Source: Phycomyces blakesleeanus NRRL 1555(-) (taxonomy: Eukaryota > Mucoromycota > Mucoromycetes > Mucorales > Phycomycetaceae). From it: DNA of 64,000 nt. The notes under the pieces were generated by a model. The model had not been told where the DNA came from. It ran no database searches and saw only the letters and a program-made list of their open reading frames with translations. This document shows, in pieces, positions 37,679 to 49,910 of the stretch; position 1 is the stretch's first letter, and each line of letters opens with the position of its first letter. The position numbers were made by a program, and so were the translations under genes. The stretch spans positions 2,595,223 through 2,659,222 of the forward strand of contig NW_017265135.1 in the NCBI RefSeq assembly GCF_001638985.1. Direction: 5' to 3'.

Positions 37679-39934
37679 TTACTCGATAGATATAATAGAC
37701 GGGAGATTCAGAATAGAATTGACCTTTTGGTGTTTAAGTGGTACCAGACTACCAGTCTGCTGTCGAAGAATACTACGATCAACCTTTCCCATAAAAGTCA
37801 ATGGAAGAGCATCGATAATGACTACGCCTCCTTTAAGTCTCAGGTATTCTGGTAATCGATCTTCTGCATATGCACGAATCTCTTCTTCCGTAACTTTAGG
37901 GCTTTGTCTATTCGAGAGAACAACAAATGCTTTCGGAAGTTCTGTACCAAGCTCTTCACTGTAGACTCCCACAACACAACATTCAGACACTTCTGGGTGA
38001 GTTATCTATCAATATATAAAATGGTAAATTTTAAAGGTACGCCAAATAATAAATTAGGATTATACTTGCCACAACATCTTCGATTTCAGGAGGACTGAAC
38101 TGATATATACAAATTAAATCAGACAAAGCCCAGTTTTAAGATTAATGAGGTTAAAATAGTAATATTAAAATAAAAATTTACCTCGTAAAAGTAGTAGGTA
38201 ATTCGATCCTTCATACGAGACATGTAATAAAAATAACCTTCTTCATCGACTCTGAAGAGATCTCCAGAATGAAAAAAGTTATCTTTGTCAATCGTTGCAG
38301 CAGTTGCCTTTGGATCACTGTAATAGCCCTATTTATGTATGAATGTATATATAATAGCATTGTAAGCTTTGGGTATATACTCGATAATTATAATCTATAC
38401 TGACAGGTGTGACCGTTGGTCCCTTGAGACAAAGCTCGCCAGGAGATCCATTTGTGGCCTCTACCAAAAGATAAGATTAATTACACGTGAGTATTGGCAC
38501 AATTCATCTGTATTTTATTTTTTGAGCTCTAGTGCTTGTGTACCTTCACCATTGTCATCTATAATTTTGGCTATCATTCCTGGATAAAGCCTACCAACAG
38601 ACCCTACAGAATTTGTATAAATAATTAATCCTTTGATCATTTTCTTTATATATAATACCTCTAATGTGGGCTTCTCGTGAAATCTTTATACACGACATGA
38701 CTTCAGTCATCCCAAATACACTAGAAAGTCCAAAATTGTGGCGTTCTCTAAATCTGGCCATAGTTGTTTGATCAAGGAATGATCCGGCTGAAAGAATGAG
38801 CAACAGAGAAGATAGATCGTAGTTGGATACAAAGGATTCTTTTGTCAGCGCAGCCCCGACCCATGCCTGAGACATTATAAACCGGATCTTATATTTCTGG
38901 ACAGCTTCGCACATGCGCTGAATTGAAAAGTTTCTCAAAAAGTATGTCCGGATACCGTGCATGATTGAGAGAGTCATTGCAGAGGCCAACCCAGAGATAT
39001 GAGCATTATTTGAATAAGCCAAGTAGGGTGTTCCTGGAGGAACCCACGGGTCATTTGCATACATCATAGCCACCACATTCGAGTGTCTATATAGTTATGT
39101 ACAACACATCGAGTAATGAGTGTATTACCTAAATATATACATAAATAAAATCGGCTTACGTGATAATCGTGGCTTTCTTTACACCAGAAGTACCAGAAGT
39201 GTAGTAAAGATAAGCAGGCTCAGTCGAGAGCTCTTTAGGTGTGAGCTTTACAGGAGTAGCCAAAACCGAGTGGTTCATTAAAACGCTACGGAATGGCTTG
39301 AAACCTTTGATACTTTCATTTCCAAACAAGAGAATATGTGTGTCATCAAGACCAATATTCTGGGCTGCCAATTCAACTGCCTTGATGGTATCTTTGTGAG
39401 AAATAATCAACTTTGGTCTGACAAGTGTAATGTCCATCACAACCCTTTCTGGTCCTTCCAAAGCACGCACGCAGGCAGTAGTTGCACCTATTTTTTTTTT
39501 TGGTTTTACATTTATTGAACTTGTGAGTAAAGAGAGAGAGAGAGAAAACTACTCTAATTAATGAAGACTTGCCTATAACTGTTGGACCATGGAGAGCAAT
39601 TGCCCAGTCCAACTAATACTCAAATAATATTAGCCTATCTACTTTAATATACTATATATATATATATGTGTGTGTGTGTGTGATGTATATAACTTGCATG
39701 GTTTGGAGCGCAAATGGCCATTATATCGCCAGGTCCAAAGTTGTACTTGTTTTTGAGACCTTGGGCAAAAAGAAGTATATCCCTCTTCAACGATGCCCTA
39801 GTCAAGTATTCTTCTGTGTTGTCGCAATCGACATATAGCTTCTGATCATCCGATACATTCGTTTCTTGCTCAAACAGAGCTTCAAATATACTAATAGCAG
39901 GGTAATCTTTTGTGGGCTCGTTTGAATAATACAT
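37679..39934 (-). CDS. 4CL-like adenylate-forming ligase, copy C, with three GC-AG introns (9 exons, 550 aa)
   Basis: Minus-strand exons: 39934-39698, 39612-39573, 39487-39160, 39086-38659, 38603-38544, 38460-38405, 38328-38182, 38099-38070 and 38005-37679; phases close and give 550 residues. Introns 1, 2 and 8 start with GCAAGT instead of GTAAGT, at positions fixed by the other copies. Motifs are YYTSGTSGVKKA, the NAH motif within AYSNNAHISGL, VFGMTEV and the hinge SRMKDRITYYFYE, where the usual Ile-Lys is Ile-Thr. The lysine motif is PLTFMGKVDRSILRQQ. This copy is the most divergent at its C-terminal domain, though it keeps the catalytic Lys. It ends SIE, with no PTS1. The changes may mean a different substrate or partner. 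Confidence 0.92.
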
Positions 39935-41659
39935 TTATCGAAGAAGAAAAATAAGAAAGGATACTGATTATAGACGCTACTATTTTTCCTCTTTAAAGCT
40001 GTACATTTTATATTAATCTACACTTCAAGCAATAAACAAAAGGCATAAACCTGTTCCTGGTACATAACATTTGTATGAATGACCAAAACAACTACCTTTC
40101 ATAACATCCTTTCTTAGAAGAATTGGTACCACAATGTCTAGGTAACCGTCATTTTTTAACTAATATACTGCTGTAGATGTTTGTTTGTTTTTTCTCAGAA
40201 AAAGAAATACAGCCGTGAAAATATGCAGAAAGGCGATACGTTTGAAAAGGAAAGTCGCTTACGTTGCACTTGTTATACTTTCAATTTGCAGATTTCTTTT
40301 GAGAAATTGATGTGGGCGCATTTATATAGGTATGTATGTATGTACGCTTAAAACGTATTTGTGTGTGTGTGGGTGGTTTTTTTAGAATTGATTTAGATAA
40401 CGTTTGAACTCACTTTAGTAAATTTCAAAAAAAGGACAAATTTGCACTTTTTATTTGTGTGTGCAACTATGCATATATCAAGTAAAATACAAAGGATGTG
40501 GCTGAATAGAAGGCAAATATTTATAGTATAATTATATTTAAAAGACTTTCTATTTGTCAGAACACAACCCAATCTAGCTGAGCAGTGATAGGGGTAAAGT
40601 GCTTAGAAATATATGGGAATTTATAAAAATATATTAAGTTGATCAACAGATTGATAAAAAGACAAGACAAGACAAGACATATGTGTTTCATTAAATGTTA
40701 CTTGTTACTGTCACTATATAATAATATATATTACTTGGAACCTAGATCCAGTAACTTATTGTATGGTCTAACAAGTATTGTGTGTATTCGATATGTTCCT
40801 TATATGTATATATTGGTAGAAAAATTGTTTTGCAAGATATTGTTTACTATTTATTTTTCTGTTTGGCTCTTTGGCTGTTTTCGTATATATTATGCACCAA
40901 GCAAATATGCATAAAGCAAAAAAGTACATCCCCCTTTTTACTGTGAGTCTTTCATCCCTGGGTGGCTTTTTTTTTTGCAAGATAATGACTTCTAAAAAAA
41001 AGGGTACTTCATGTTGTATTTATGGGTATGGGATTGAAAGACTTGACAAGTACTTTGAGACTTTGAATTTGTGTTTTATTGAGAGAGATATAAGTCAAAT
41101 ATAATTGGCTGGCAAGAGAGTAAATTAATTGAAAGTACTCTTTATATTTAATGGGATTTATCCGGCCACACTAAATATCCATCTTTCTGATAGCAATTAT
41201 GAGATAAAAGTATTCAATCTGGCAACAGGCTATAGCGACTTGTCCATGTTTCTGTATCCCAGCTGCTACTCAGAACATGTCAAATACAATACTTAATTAC
41301 TTCAGTTGATATTTTTGGATAAGAATCCAAACAAACAATTGAAAAAAAGAGAGAGAAATGAAGGAAGAAGAACGTGAGCTGTAGGAATATGTTCCGTTGA
41401 TATTTGCCATTTAATATCTGGAAATAATAATAAAGAAACCAAACCCTCACTCTGGAAGTAATTGATAGTAATTTTTTTTGGGCTGGTCTTTAGACATTAA
41501 AGTGCACACATAGGCGAAATCATAAGCAATCCATATTCACAGAAAATGCACACATACACACACACACAATTAAAAAAAAACCAGTAGAATATGTTGCACT
41601 ATATATATATATTATTCTTCAGCTTTGATAACAAATAATATCCTCCTAATAGAGGGTTG
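39935..41659. other. Intergenic spacer between ligases C and D
   Basis: About 1.7 kb with no supported gene. Overlapping short ORFs near 40640-41100 have no recognisable content. It should hold the copy C promoter. Confidence 0.4.
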
Positions 41660-43770
41660 TTATGCTATAGTAGACTGTCCCATAGTGAGTATGGAAGGTT
41701 TTTTTGAGACACAATTTGTTTTGGTCTCTATTGCTTTTATCGGCTGTCCCATTTGGTGGCGAAGAGTACTGCGCAGGATTTTTCCAAGAGAAGATTTTGG
41801 AAGCTCGTTCAAAATAACTAGGCCTCCGCGTAAGCGCATATAGTCTGGTAATCTATCGTTTGCATACTCTTGAAGGTTATCAATTGATAAGTATTTGCTT
41901 TTCATAGAGAGAACAACAAAGGCCTTTGGTAGCTCTGTAGAAAGCTCCTCGCTATAGTCTCCTACTACACAGCATTCAGAAACGCCAGGGTGGGAAAGCT
42001 ATCAAGGATGATATCAGTACATCTCAGGCTTCATTATATTATTCTTACCAATATATATTCGATCTCGGGGGGGCTGATCTATTGTTGTAAAATAGGATGA
42101 GATACATTTTACTAACTCCCAATAAAAAAACGCTTACATGGTAGGCATAATACTTGATGATGTCTTTAATACGAGAAATATAATAAAAATAGCCCTCGTC
42201 ATCGACTCTGACTAGATCACCACAGTGATAGAATCCATCCTTATCAATTGCGGCAGCAGTTGCCTCAGCGTTTTTGTAATATCCCTATATATAAAATTGA
42301 TCTTCAGAATTATAGTAAAAAAAAAATCAGAGGTATAGATACTTACTGTTGTAACAAATCGCCCTTTTATACACAGCTCGCCAATCGATCCATGTGGCAC
42401 TTCTAATGGTTTTTAAAAAAAAAAAAGAAAAAAAAGAAAGAAAGAAAGAAATTAGTACATGCATGATGTAGTCTCCTGTACATGGAACCAATACATCGGT
42501 AATGGTTTACCTTTTCCATTATCTCCCACAAGTTTGACAGTAAATTCAGGATAAAGAGTACCGATAGAGCCTGGGATACCTGCTTAGTATATTGTTTTGT
42601 GTAGTTTACAAATTACCTCTCCTGGCGCCTTCTTGAGACACTTGGAAGATTAGCAAACTTTCTGTCATTCCAAAAAAGCTACAGAGTGTAGCATCGTGCC
42701 GATTCTTAAACCTAATCATGGTCATAGGATCCAAAGGTGAACCTGCCGATATTGCATATTCCAGTGAAGACAGATCATAGTTGCTCACAAAACGTTCTCG
42801 TGTTAGGGCAGCGCTAACCCATGGCTGAGTTGCAAATACTTGGATCTTGTACTGCTGTATAGCTTCACACAAACGCTGGAGAGTAAAATCTTTCAGCAAA
42901 TATGTCTGGACACCATTTTTGACACAGTTACTCATGGCCACAATCAAGGCAGAAGCATGCGCATTATTTGTATAAGACAAGTAGCGTGTCTCATAAGTAA
43001 GCCAAATCTGCTTGGCGCAGAATGTAATTACGACATTATCATGCCTTGAATAAAAAAAAATTAGTCGACCTTAGCTATGTATTAGATTCTGGTATACTTA
43101 CGTGATAATTACGGCCTTTCTTGTTCCAGTTGTTCCTGAAGTGAAGTAAAGATAAGCAGGCTTGGTTGAAAGTTCATCAAGTGTAAGTTTCACTTGTGTG
43201 GCCAGGGTTGAATGATTCATTAAGACACTACGAAAGGGTGCAAACCCATCGACAGTCTCATCTCCAAAAATAAGAATGCGGCTATATTCTAAATTGATAG
43301 CATTGGCCGCCACCTTTACTGTCTCGAGGGTCTCTTTGTGAGCAATTATGATCTTTGGTCGGACAAGCATTATATCTTTTATAACATTCTCAGGTCCTTC
43401 TATAGCCCGGACACTGGCTGTGATTGCACCTATAACAGGTGGAGCATGAACCGCAATTGCCCAATCCAACTATAAATAAAATCATATAAGATTATACAGA
43501 TTATATGAAATTATGTAGTTGTGAATAGCATACATGATTTGGAGCACAAACAGCCATTATATCACCGGGTCCAAAGCTGTATTTGTCCTTGAGCCCTTGA
43601 GCAAAAAGAAGGATATCTCTTTTCAGCGAATCTCGGGTCAAGTTGTTTTCTGGTTTGTCAGTGTCGATAAACAGCTTATAGTCGCCTGGTACATCGGTTT
43701 CTTGCTCGAACAAAGCCTCAAAGACAGTTGTAGAAGGGTAAGTCTTAGTGGAATCGATTGTACAATACAT
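41660..43770 (-). CDS. 4CL-like adenylate-forming ligase, copy D, lacking intron 2 (8 exons, 554 aa)
   Basis: Minus-strand exons: 43770-43534, 43469-43102, 43044-42617, 42570-42511, 42402-42347, 42284-42138, 42078-42049 and 41998-41660; phases close and give 554 residues. Exon 2 is 368 bases, exactly the sum of exons 2 and 3 (40 + 328) of the other copies, so intron 2 is absent with no loss of codons. Motifs are YFTSGTTGTRKA, the NAH motif within SYTNNAHASAL, FFGMTES, SRIKDIIKYYAYH and PKSSLGKILR. It ends TIA, with no PTS1. The family reaction is carboxylate adenylation or CoA ligation, with substrate unknown. Confidence 0.92.
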
Positions 43771-45231
43771 AGAGAAGAAAGGTAGGCTGTGATCGAATAA
43801 CTATACAATACTTTGACTTTAAATACTTTTTTTGGTATTATGATCTATTAGAGTCTAGTGAGTCAGACATACAGACACTTTCATGTACAGTCAAGCAGTA
43901 TGTATACATAATAAAATAATATTTTTAATCACCATAGCTCTATAGGCTGGCAAGCAGCTATATTTCTTTAAATAAATAAGCTTCTTATACAAAAGACTTC
44001 TTTAATAATACTACTTCTTTAATGGATTGTTAGTGTTATCGAGGAAGAGTCCCGGCTAAATAAGTACAAGTAAACGAATAAAGAATCATAGAAAATACAT
44101 CACAAACAGGTTTACTTTCTACTACACAATATCATATTTTTCTGTAAACCTATTAAGAAAAGCTATTTACACCAATATACACACATTAACACTACTTCAT
44201 AAAGTAAGATTCTTGGTGATTAATAAATTGCAGGCATTTATTTTTATATAGGATGCAAAGTAAAATAAAAACCTGAAACTTAGAATATGTTTTAAAGGGG
44301 AGGGTAGTTAATAGCGTCGATATTATTGGACTTAACATATCAATCCTAGTATATAATGAAGGTTTGATTTCCAATACAAGTATCAAAGACCACTTGGCAA
44401 AAAAGAAAAGGAGGGATCAAATCAAAGTGCTTCTTGATTTTTGGAGAAACTGAGAATTGGTTAGGTGCATATGGATCTTTCAAAAGAGTATGGACCGGAA
44501 ATTTTACTGTTGTTCTTAGTGTTGATATGACATGTATATTCTGGTTATGAATCTCTCAAGCCTTTCCATGAAACTAAGGCTTGCAGTTTAATATACAATC
44601 GCGTATGAGTATTTACTAGCTACTTTAAATACGTATAGGAGGTACTAATAAATAGCAAAACTCCAACCTATAGTAGCTTATAGAGAGTGCTGCAGAGGAA
44701 GATATTACTCTAAAGAATATGCAAACAGATGGATGACCTTTGCAGTAAAGTATGGATGTGGAAAACACTTGGCATCATTAACAAAGAAGAAAAATAGAAA
44801 TCTACAAAAAGTAGTACAAAAAATCACCTGAAAAGATTTCATAAGATCAACATTTTACTTAGGTAAGGCTATCGTTAGAAAGAAAGAAAAGCCAAATTTA
44901 CGTACAATAACCATCGACGTTAGTGATACAGATCCGTGATTATAAATATTTATTCTTTTTAAGTAACAAGAAATATCAAACCGGTACGTATTAAAGAGTA
45001 GTGATGAAATATATTTGAGCTAATTTAACAGATATAGATATATAAATTGCTACTATTGATAGCACAGTTCAAATAGTATGTGCTTCAACGGTTCTTATGT
45101 ACTTTAATGTCTTCATTAGCCAAGTATGCACTTGCTTATATTGTGTCTCTTGGTTATAAAGTTTATCTTTGGATTGCAATTGTCTAACTTGTTAAAGAAA
45201 CAGAATTAAGTACATTTGAACTACTGTATTT
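43771..45231. other. Intergenic spacer between ligases D and E
   Basis: About 1.5 kb with no supported gene. It should hold the copy D promoter and the 3' end of copy E. Confidence 0.4.
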
Positions 45232-47329
45232 TCAATTAGCATTCACTGTGCGCTGTCCCATTTGATGTCGAAGAGAATTGCGTAGAACCTTTCCTACTGC
45301 GGATCTTGGAAGTGAATCTATAAGTATAACACCTCCTCTAAGATGCATTTGATCAGGTAGTCGATCGTCCGCATAGGCTCTAAGTTCATTTGCTGTAATA
45401 AAATCTCTCTGAGAAGGCGCAACGACAACAAATGCTTTTGGGACTTCAGTAGATATTTTGCTGCTGTAGAACCCAACTACACAACATTCGGAGATATAAG
45501 GGTGCGAGATCTATAAAAAAGAAGAATCCGTATATGGGTAAGTGAATCAAAAAAGAATTTTACTCTTACCAGAATATCTTCAATATCTGAAGGGGATATC
45601 TAAAATAGCTATTAGGTATTGCCATGCAATATAATATTATAATAACAGCTAAATATAATGAAAGCTTACTTGATAGCTGTAGTATTTGATCATATCCTTT
45701 TGTCGACCAACGTAATAAAAATATCCTTGTGGGTCTACTCTGAATATATCACCAGAGTGAAGGAAACCATCCTTGTCTATTAATGCTGCAGTTGCTTCAT
45801 GATTGTTATAGTATCCCTATATGTACATATTTGTTAATTTTGGGTTAACATATTTTCAGAAACTAGTAACTATTTTCCTCACTGGTGTAATTGAATGGCT
45901 TTTGATACAGAGCTCACCCACAGATCCTTCAGTAACTTCTAATAAAGCGAATTCTTAATTAGAGATATTATATGGCAGCTTTATATAGCATCAGCAAACA
46001 CCTGCGGTTACCTTTATTATCTTCATCAATAATTTTGGCTTCAAATCCAGGGGATAGTGTACCGAGGGATCCTATAATACCGCATTAAAAACGATTATGG
46101 TGTGTTTAACCAAATACCTCTTTCCATTGCCACTGAGGAACCTACAAATGACGAGATACACTCTGTCATTCCGTATAAAGTACATAGCGTAATCCCGAAA
46201 CGCTTTTTAAACTGAACTACTGTCATAGGATCTAATGCTGAGCCCACCGAGAAAGAAGCATGTAGAGAAGACAAATCATAATTTTCCACAAACAGCTCTT
46301 TTGCTAGTGCAGAGGCTACCCAAGGATGAATTACAAGAGAATGGATCTTGTATCGTTGTACTGCTTCACACATTCGCTTTAGTGTAAAAGATTTCATTAT
46401 ATAAACTTCTGTGCCATCTCTGATACATCCCGATAAGGATATAATTAAAGAACTACAGTGTGCATTGCTTCCATAGGATAAGAAGCGAACGCCTGGAGTA
46501 ATCCATGGGGCTCTTGTATAAAATATAGCATTCACAATAGCGTTTCTATAAAAAAAAGCTTACAGGTTTAGTTAAAGCAAATGAAGACATATTACACCAG
46601 GCTTTACTTACGTAATTACTACAGCTTTCTTTGGGCCTGTGGTTCCGGATGTATAGTAAAGGTAGGCAGGTAGTGTTTTAAGTTCACTTGGCGTGAATCT
46701 TATCGGAGTAGCCAATGTCGAGTGGTTCATTAATACATCACGAAAAGGCTTGATCCCATTGATAGCCTCATTGCCGAACAAAAGGATTCTCGTGTCTTCC
46801 AGTCCGAGGCTGTTGGCTGCAAATTTTATATCTTGAAGTGTCTCCTTATGAGCAATAACTAGTTTGGGCTTTGCAATGCTCATATCTTTCAGTATATTTT
46901 TAGAGCCTTCTTCAGACTGTATACAAGCAGTAATTGCACCTTTCAAAGTAAATTATCTGGTTACTGTGAACACACTCTTTATTAATTTTCATACCAATAA
47001 CAGTAGGGCCATGTAGAGCAATAGGGCAGTCCAGCTATTAAATATGTAAGTAAAAAATTTGAAACTTTTCTGTATTTTATTTTAGATCTTACATGATTTG
47101 GAGCACATATTGCCAGAATGTCTCCAGACCTAAAGTCAAATTTATCTTTGAGACCTTGTGCAAACAAAAGAATGTCTCTCTTCAAGGCATCTCGTGTAAG
47201 GTAATTTTCCGGATTATCAGAGTCAATAAGCAATTTCTTATCGCCTGGTACAGTTGTTTCTCCTTCAAAAAGAGCCTCAAATACACTTTGATGCGGATAT
47301 TCTCTGTTTGGCTCGAGTGAATAATACAT
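45232..47329 (-). CDS. 4CL-like adenylate-forming ligase, copy E (9 exons, 534 aa)
   Basis: Minus-strand exons: 47329-47093, 47034-46995, 46939-46612, 46545-46118, 46071-46012, 45938-45883, 45816-45670, 45599-45570 and 45510-45232; phases close and give 534 residues. Motifs are YYTSGTTGPKKAV, the only copy with the usual Pro-Lys in the P-loop, then the NAH motif within SYGSNAHCSSL, LYGMTEC, GRQKDMIKYYSYQ and PRSAVGKVLR. The DWA element at the start of exon 2 in copies A, C and D is DCP here. The C-terminus is the shortest of the family and ends VNAN, with no PTS1. It is the last member of the tandem array. Confidence 0.92.
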
Positions 47330-48399
47330 GTAAATGAGAGAAAAGATCTGAACGAGTGTTTATATAATAATAAAAATTTAAATCAAAGTCTCCCCATTAA
47401 TACTTTTGCTCTATTTAATAACACGGCTCAATCGTCTCCTTGTACATATATGATGTTTAAATGTTTCGTTACTTATGAAACTCAGGAGTACAAACAATAC
47501 ACGCCAAAATAAATCAAAGGGTTTAAAAGTTCTTCTTACCCTAAACACTCTCGTAATACACACTACTAAAGAGCTGGATCTAGCTTATTAATATATATAT
47601 ACTCACAATATGTAAGATATAGTTAATATAGGATGCAATAAAAATGCTAGCTTTGCTTGTGTCCATACGCTACTAAGCATAATAAAAGTATTTTAGCTAT
47701 GTTATATTTCATTCAAAAACATCAGTATCCTTCAGACTGTTTCTTATTGTACACTTTTTTGTGTTATTCATGTTAGTCTATACTTCATCTAAAACAGCGA
47801 GAACTAAGAAACCATCAAGGGTGCCTCCCATAGACAATAATACTTTTTCTCTGCTATATCCGAATTTATCGACTTTTATTCAAATATTGACCATGTTTGT
47901 TCTCCTTTTGCTTTGCTTTTGTTTTGTTTTGTTTTGCAGTATGTTTGGCTCTGTATTTATTGATGTTTATTGATGATCACAATCTATAAGATCAAAAATC
48001 TACAGATATACCTCATTTCGATAAAACTCAACCTGGAACTCAGAATCCCGCTACCTATCGTATTGTGATGAGATCTAGATAATATATATGCATTCTGCTT
48101 TCTTTTCTGCTTTTTCCTTATTGTTTGGTGTCACTTTAAAATATTTATGGATTCACTCCCTAGTAGCTGCTGTATTGCTTTTGTGTCTAACTGTACTAGG
48201 AAAATAAGAAATAACTTTCTCGTGCACCCTTTGAACAAAAAGTGCACAGACCACTTTAGAGTAACCTTCAAATCGCCGTTATAGAAACTTGTACTCCACT
48301 TTGTGAGTTATTGCTACACCGATCAATACCGAACCTTTCATTATTTCTTTGCTTCTTTGCTCTACTTTACTTCACCTTACAAAGTTGACTTCATAAGTA
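47330..48399. other. Region upstream of ligase copy E
   Basis: No gene is supported. The proximal part should contain the copy E promoter. A GTTTT pentamer run lies near 47915-47935. A 70-codon ORF at 47761-47973 crosses it and is not convincing. Confidence 0.4.
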
Positions 48400-49130
48400 C
48401 TCTAAGTAAATATTATTAGCTGTATCTTCTGCGGTAGAACAGTTACACAACCCCAGTAAAAATAATATGTAGCTATGTCACGTTTGCTCTGACGTTGACA
48501 TCTAGGACTGACAAAAATCGCAGTCCTAAACTTTAATCGCAGATGAAATTTTTCTGTTACAAATAGACCCCTCCAACGCGTGTCGTTTGTTTTCTCCTTG
48601 AGCAACAACAGTCCCGGTTTCATAGTGAGGCGTCTCTTGCGACCGTTGCAGGGAGATTCTTCCATGCTACAAGCATCGGAAAGTGAAAGTTGTTACTCAC
48701 CAGCTCAGTTAATTCTGAGAAGTCGTGGGGCATGGTCTCTTTTCATTTTTGGAAGGACTACTGTGTGCATCGCATCGCCAATGTGGAATCATGATGCTGG
48801 GGGGAGGGAGGTCTAACCTGTGGTGAGATGTGCTGGCTCTTCACTGCTAACCTGACTAAACTCTTTAACGGCTGACGGTGAAGCTACTGGTAGTCGAATG
48901 AGCTGGACCTTATCACCTAGTGGTAAGTTCTCTGGCGAGTTCGCACCCACATTACTCGGTGACGAGATGTGGGGCTGGATGAACGGGTGCTTTCCGTTGG
49001 TTTGCCACCATTCCAGCACCTCCTTCGCTACCAAGTCAGGTTTACGTCCTGAAGGAGATTGAGCCGCGTAATGCGGGGACAAAGAACTTGGTGTCATGCT
49101 TTTTATTCTTTTACTCATGTAAAAGAACAT
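48400..49130. other. GC-richer island with broken ORFs, possible transposon or foreign remnant
   Basis: Base composition rises clearly compared with both flanks. On the minus strand, 49130-48813 is open. From the internal ATG near 49115 it encodes a Ser/Pro-rich protein with EVLEWWQTNGKHPFIQPHI. The frame stops, and further open stretches follow in other frames to about 48400, including RRLTMKPGLLLLKEKTND and an alternative frame reading QRSQETPHYETGTVVAQGEN. Plus-strand 48580-48816 is also open. I recognise no domain. Shifting frames and the different composition suggest a decayed mobile-element ORF or inserted DNA, but an old host exon is possible. Confidence 0.35.
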
Positions 49131-49910
49131 TAAGTGAAATTAAATCAAATAGAATAGTTTCTTTATATATATCTTTAAATAAATAAATAAATAAAGTCTT
49201 TCTTAGCTATTGTCAACTTTAATAAAAAAACACGCTTTTAAACCTTTTTTTTTTACTTAATTGAAGATGTCAATGTTGTAATTAGGTGGACTCATTAACA
49301 AGAAGAAATTAATCTAATCGAATAACTCTGAAAAGAAATAAGATACTATTTGTATATTTTAACATTGTAGCGATAGCCTTGCTTAACTTTAGAGGTTGTT
49401 GTTGTCTGTGAAGTGAGAATAAAGTTAAGCTAATATTTGAGAATACCGATGCCGTGAATTGTATATTATTGAATTTGGGTAATGCGGATGGACATTGCGA
49501 ATAGCATGTATTGTAATTAGATAGAGAAAGTATGTATGTATCTGTATCTATAATGACAGGATAAATGAATGCTTTACCGTGTAAAGAATTATTTTTAAAA
49601 TAAGGTGTCTTACCAGAAGTAAGATGTGAATATGTATACGTATATGTATACGTATATATATAAAATGCAAAAGGCGAAAGGCAAAAGCTGAAAAAGATAG
49701 TGAGAGTTGAAAAATGAGAGGGAATAAAGAAATGTGTGCTCGAAAGAGACAGAAAATACGTGATATAGATTGAATATACAAGTAATGTCTTTATTGTATT
49801 TATACAGGCTGTGCACAAAAAAGTCGATTTTGATGTATGAATGAAACAATAAGGTATCTTTGAGAAGCTGCATACAGAAAACAATATATTACCCTCCTCC
49901 TTACCCACAG

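Noticed and set aside
33449..47329. The ligase array as part of a polyketide or nonribosomal peptide synthase cluster
   Set aside because: No carrier, condensation or ketosynthase domain is encoded in the window, and the ligases are stand-alone proteins.
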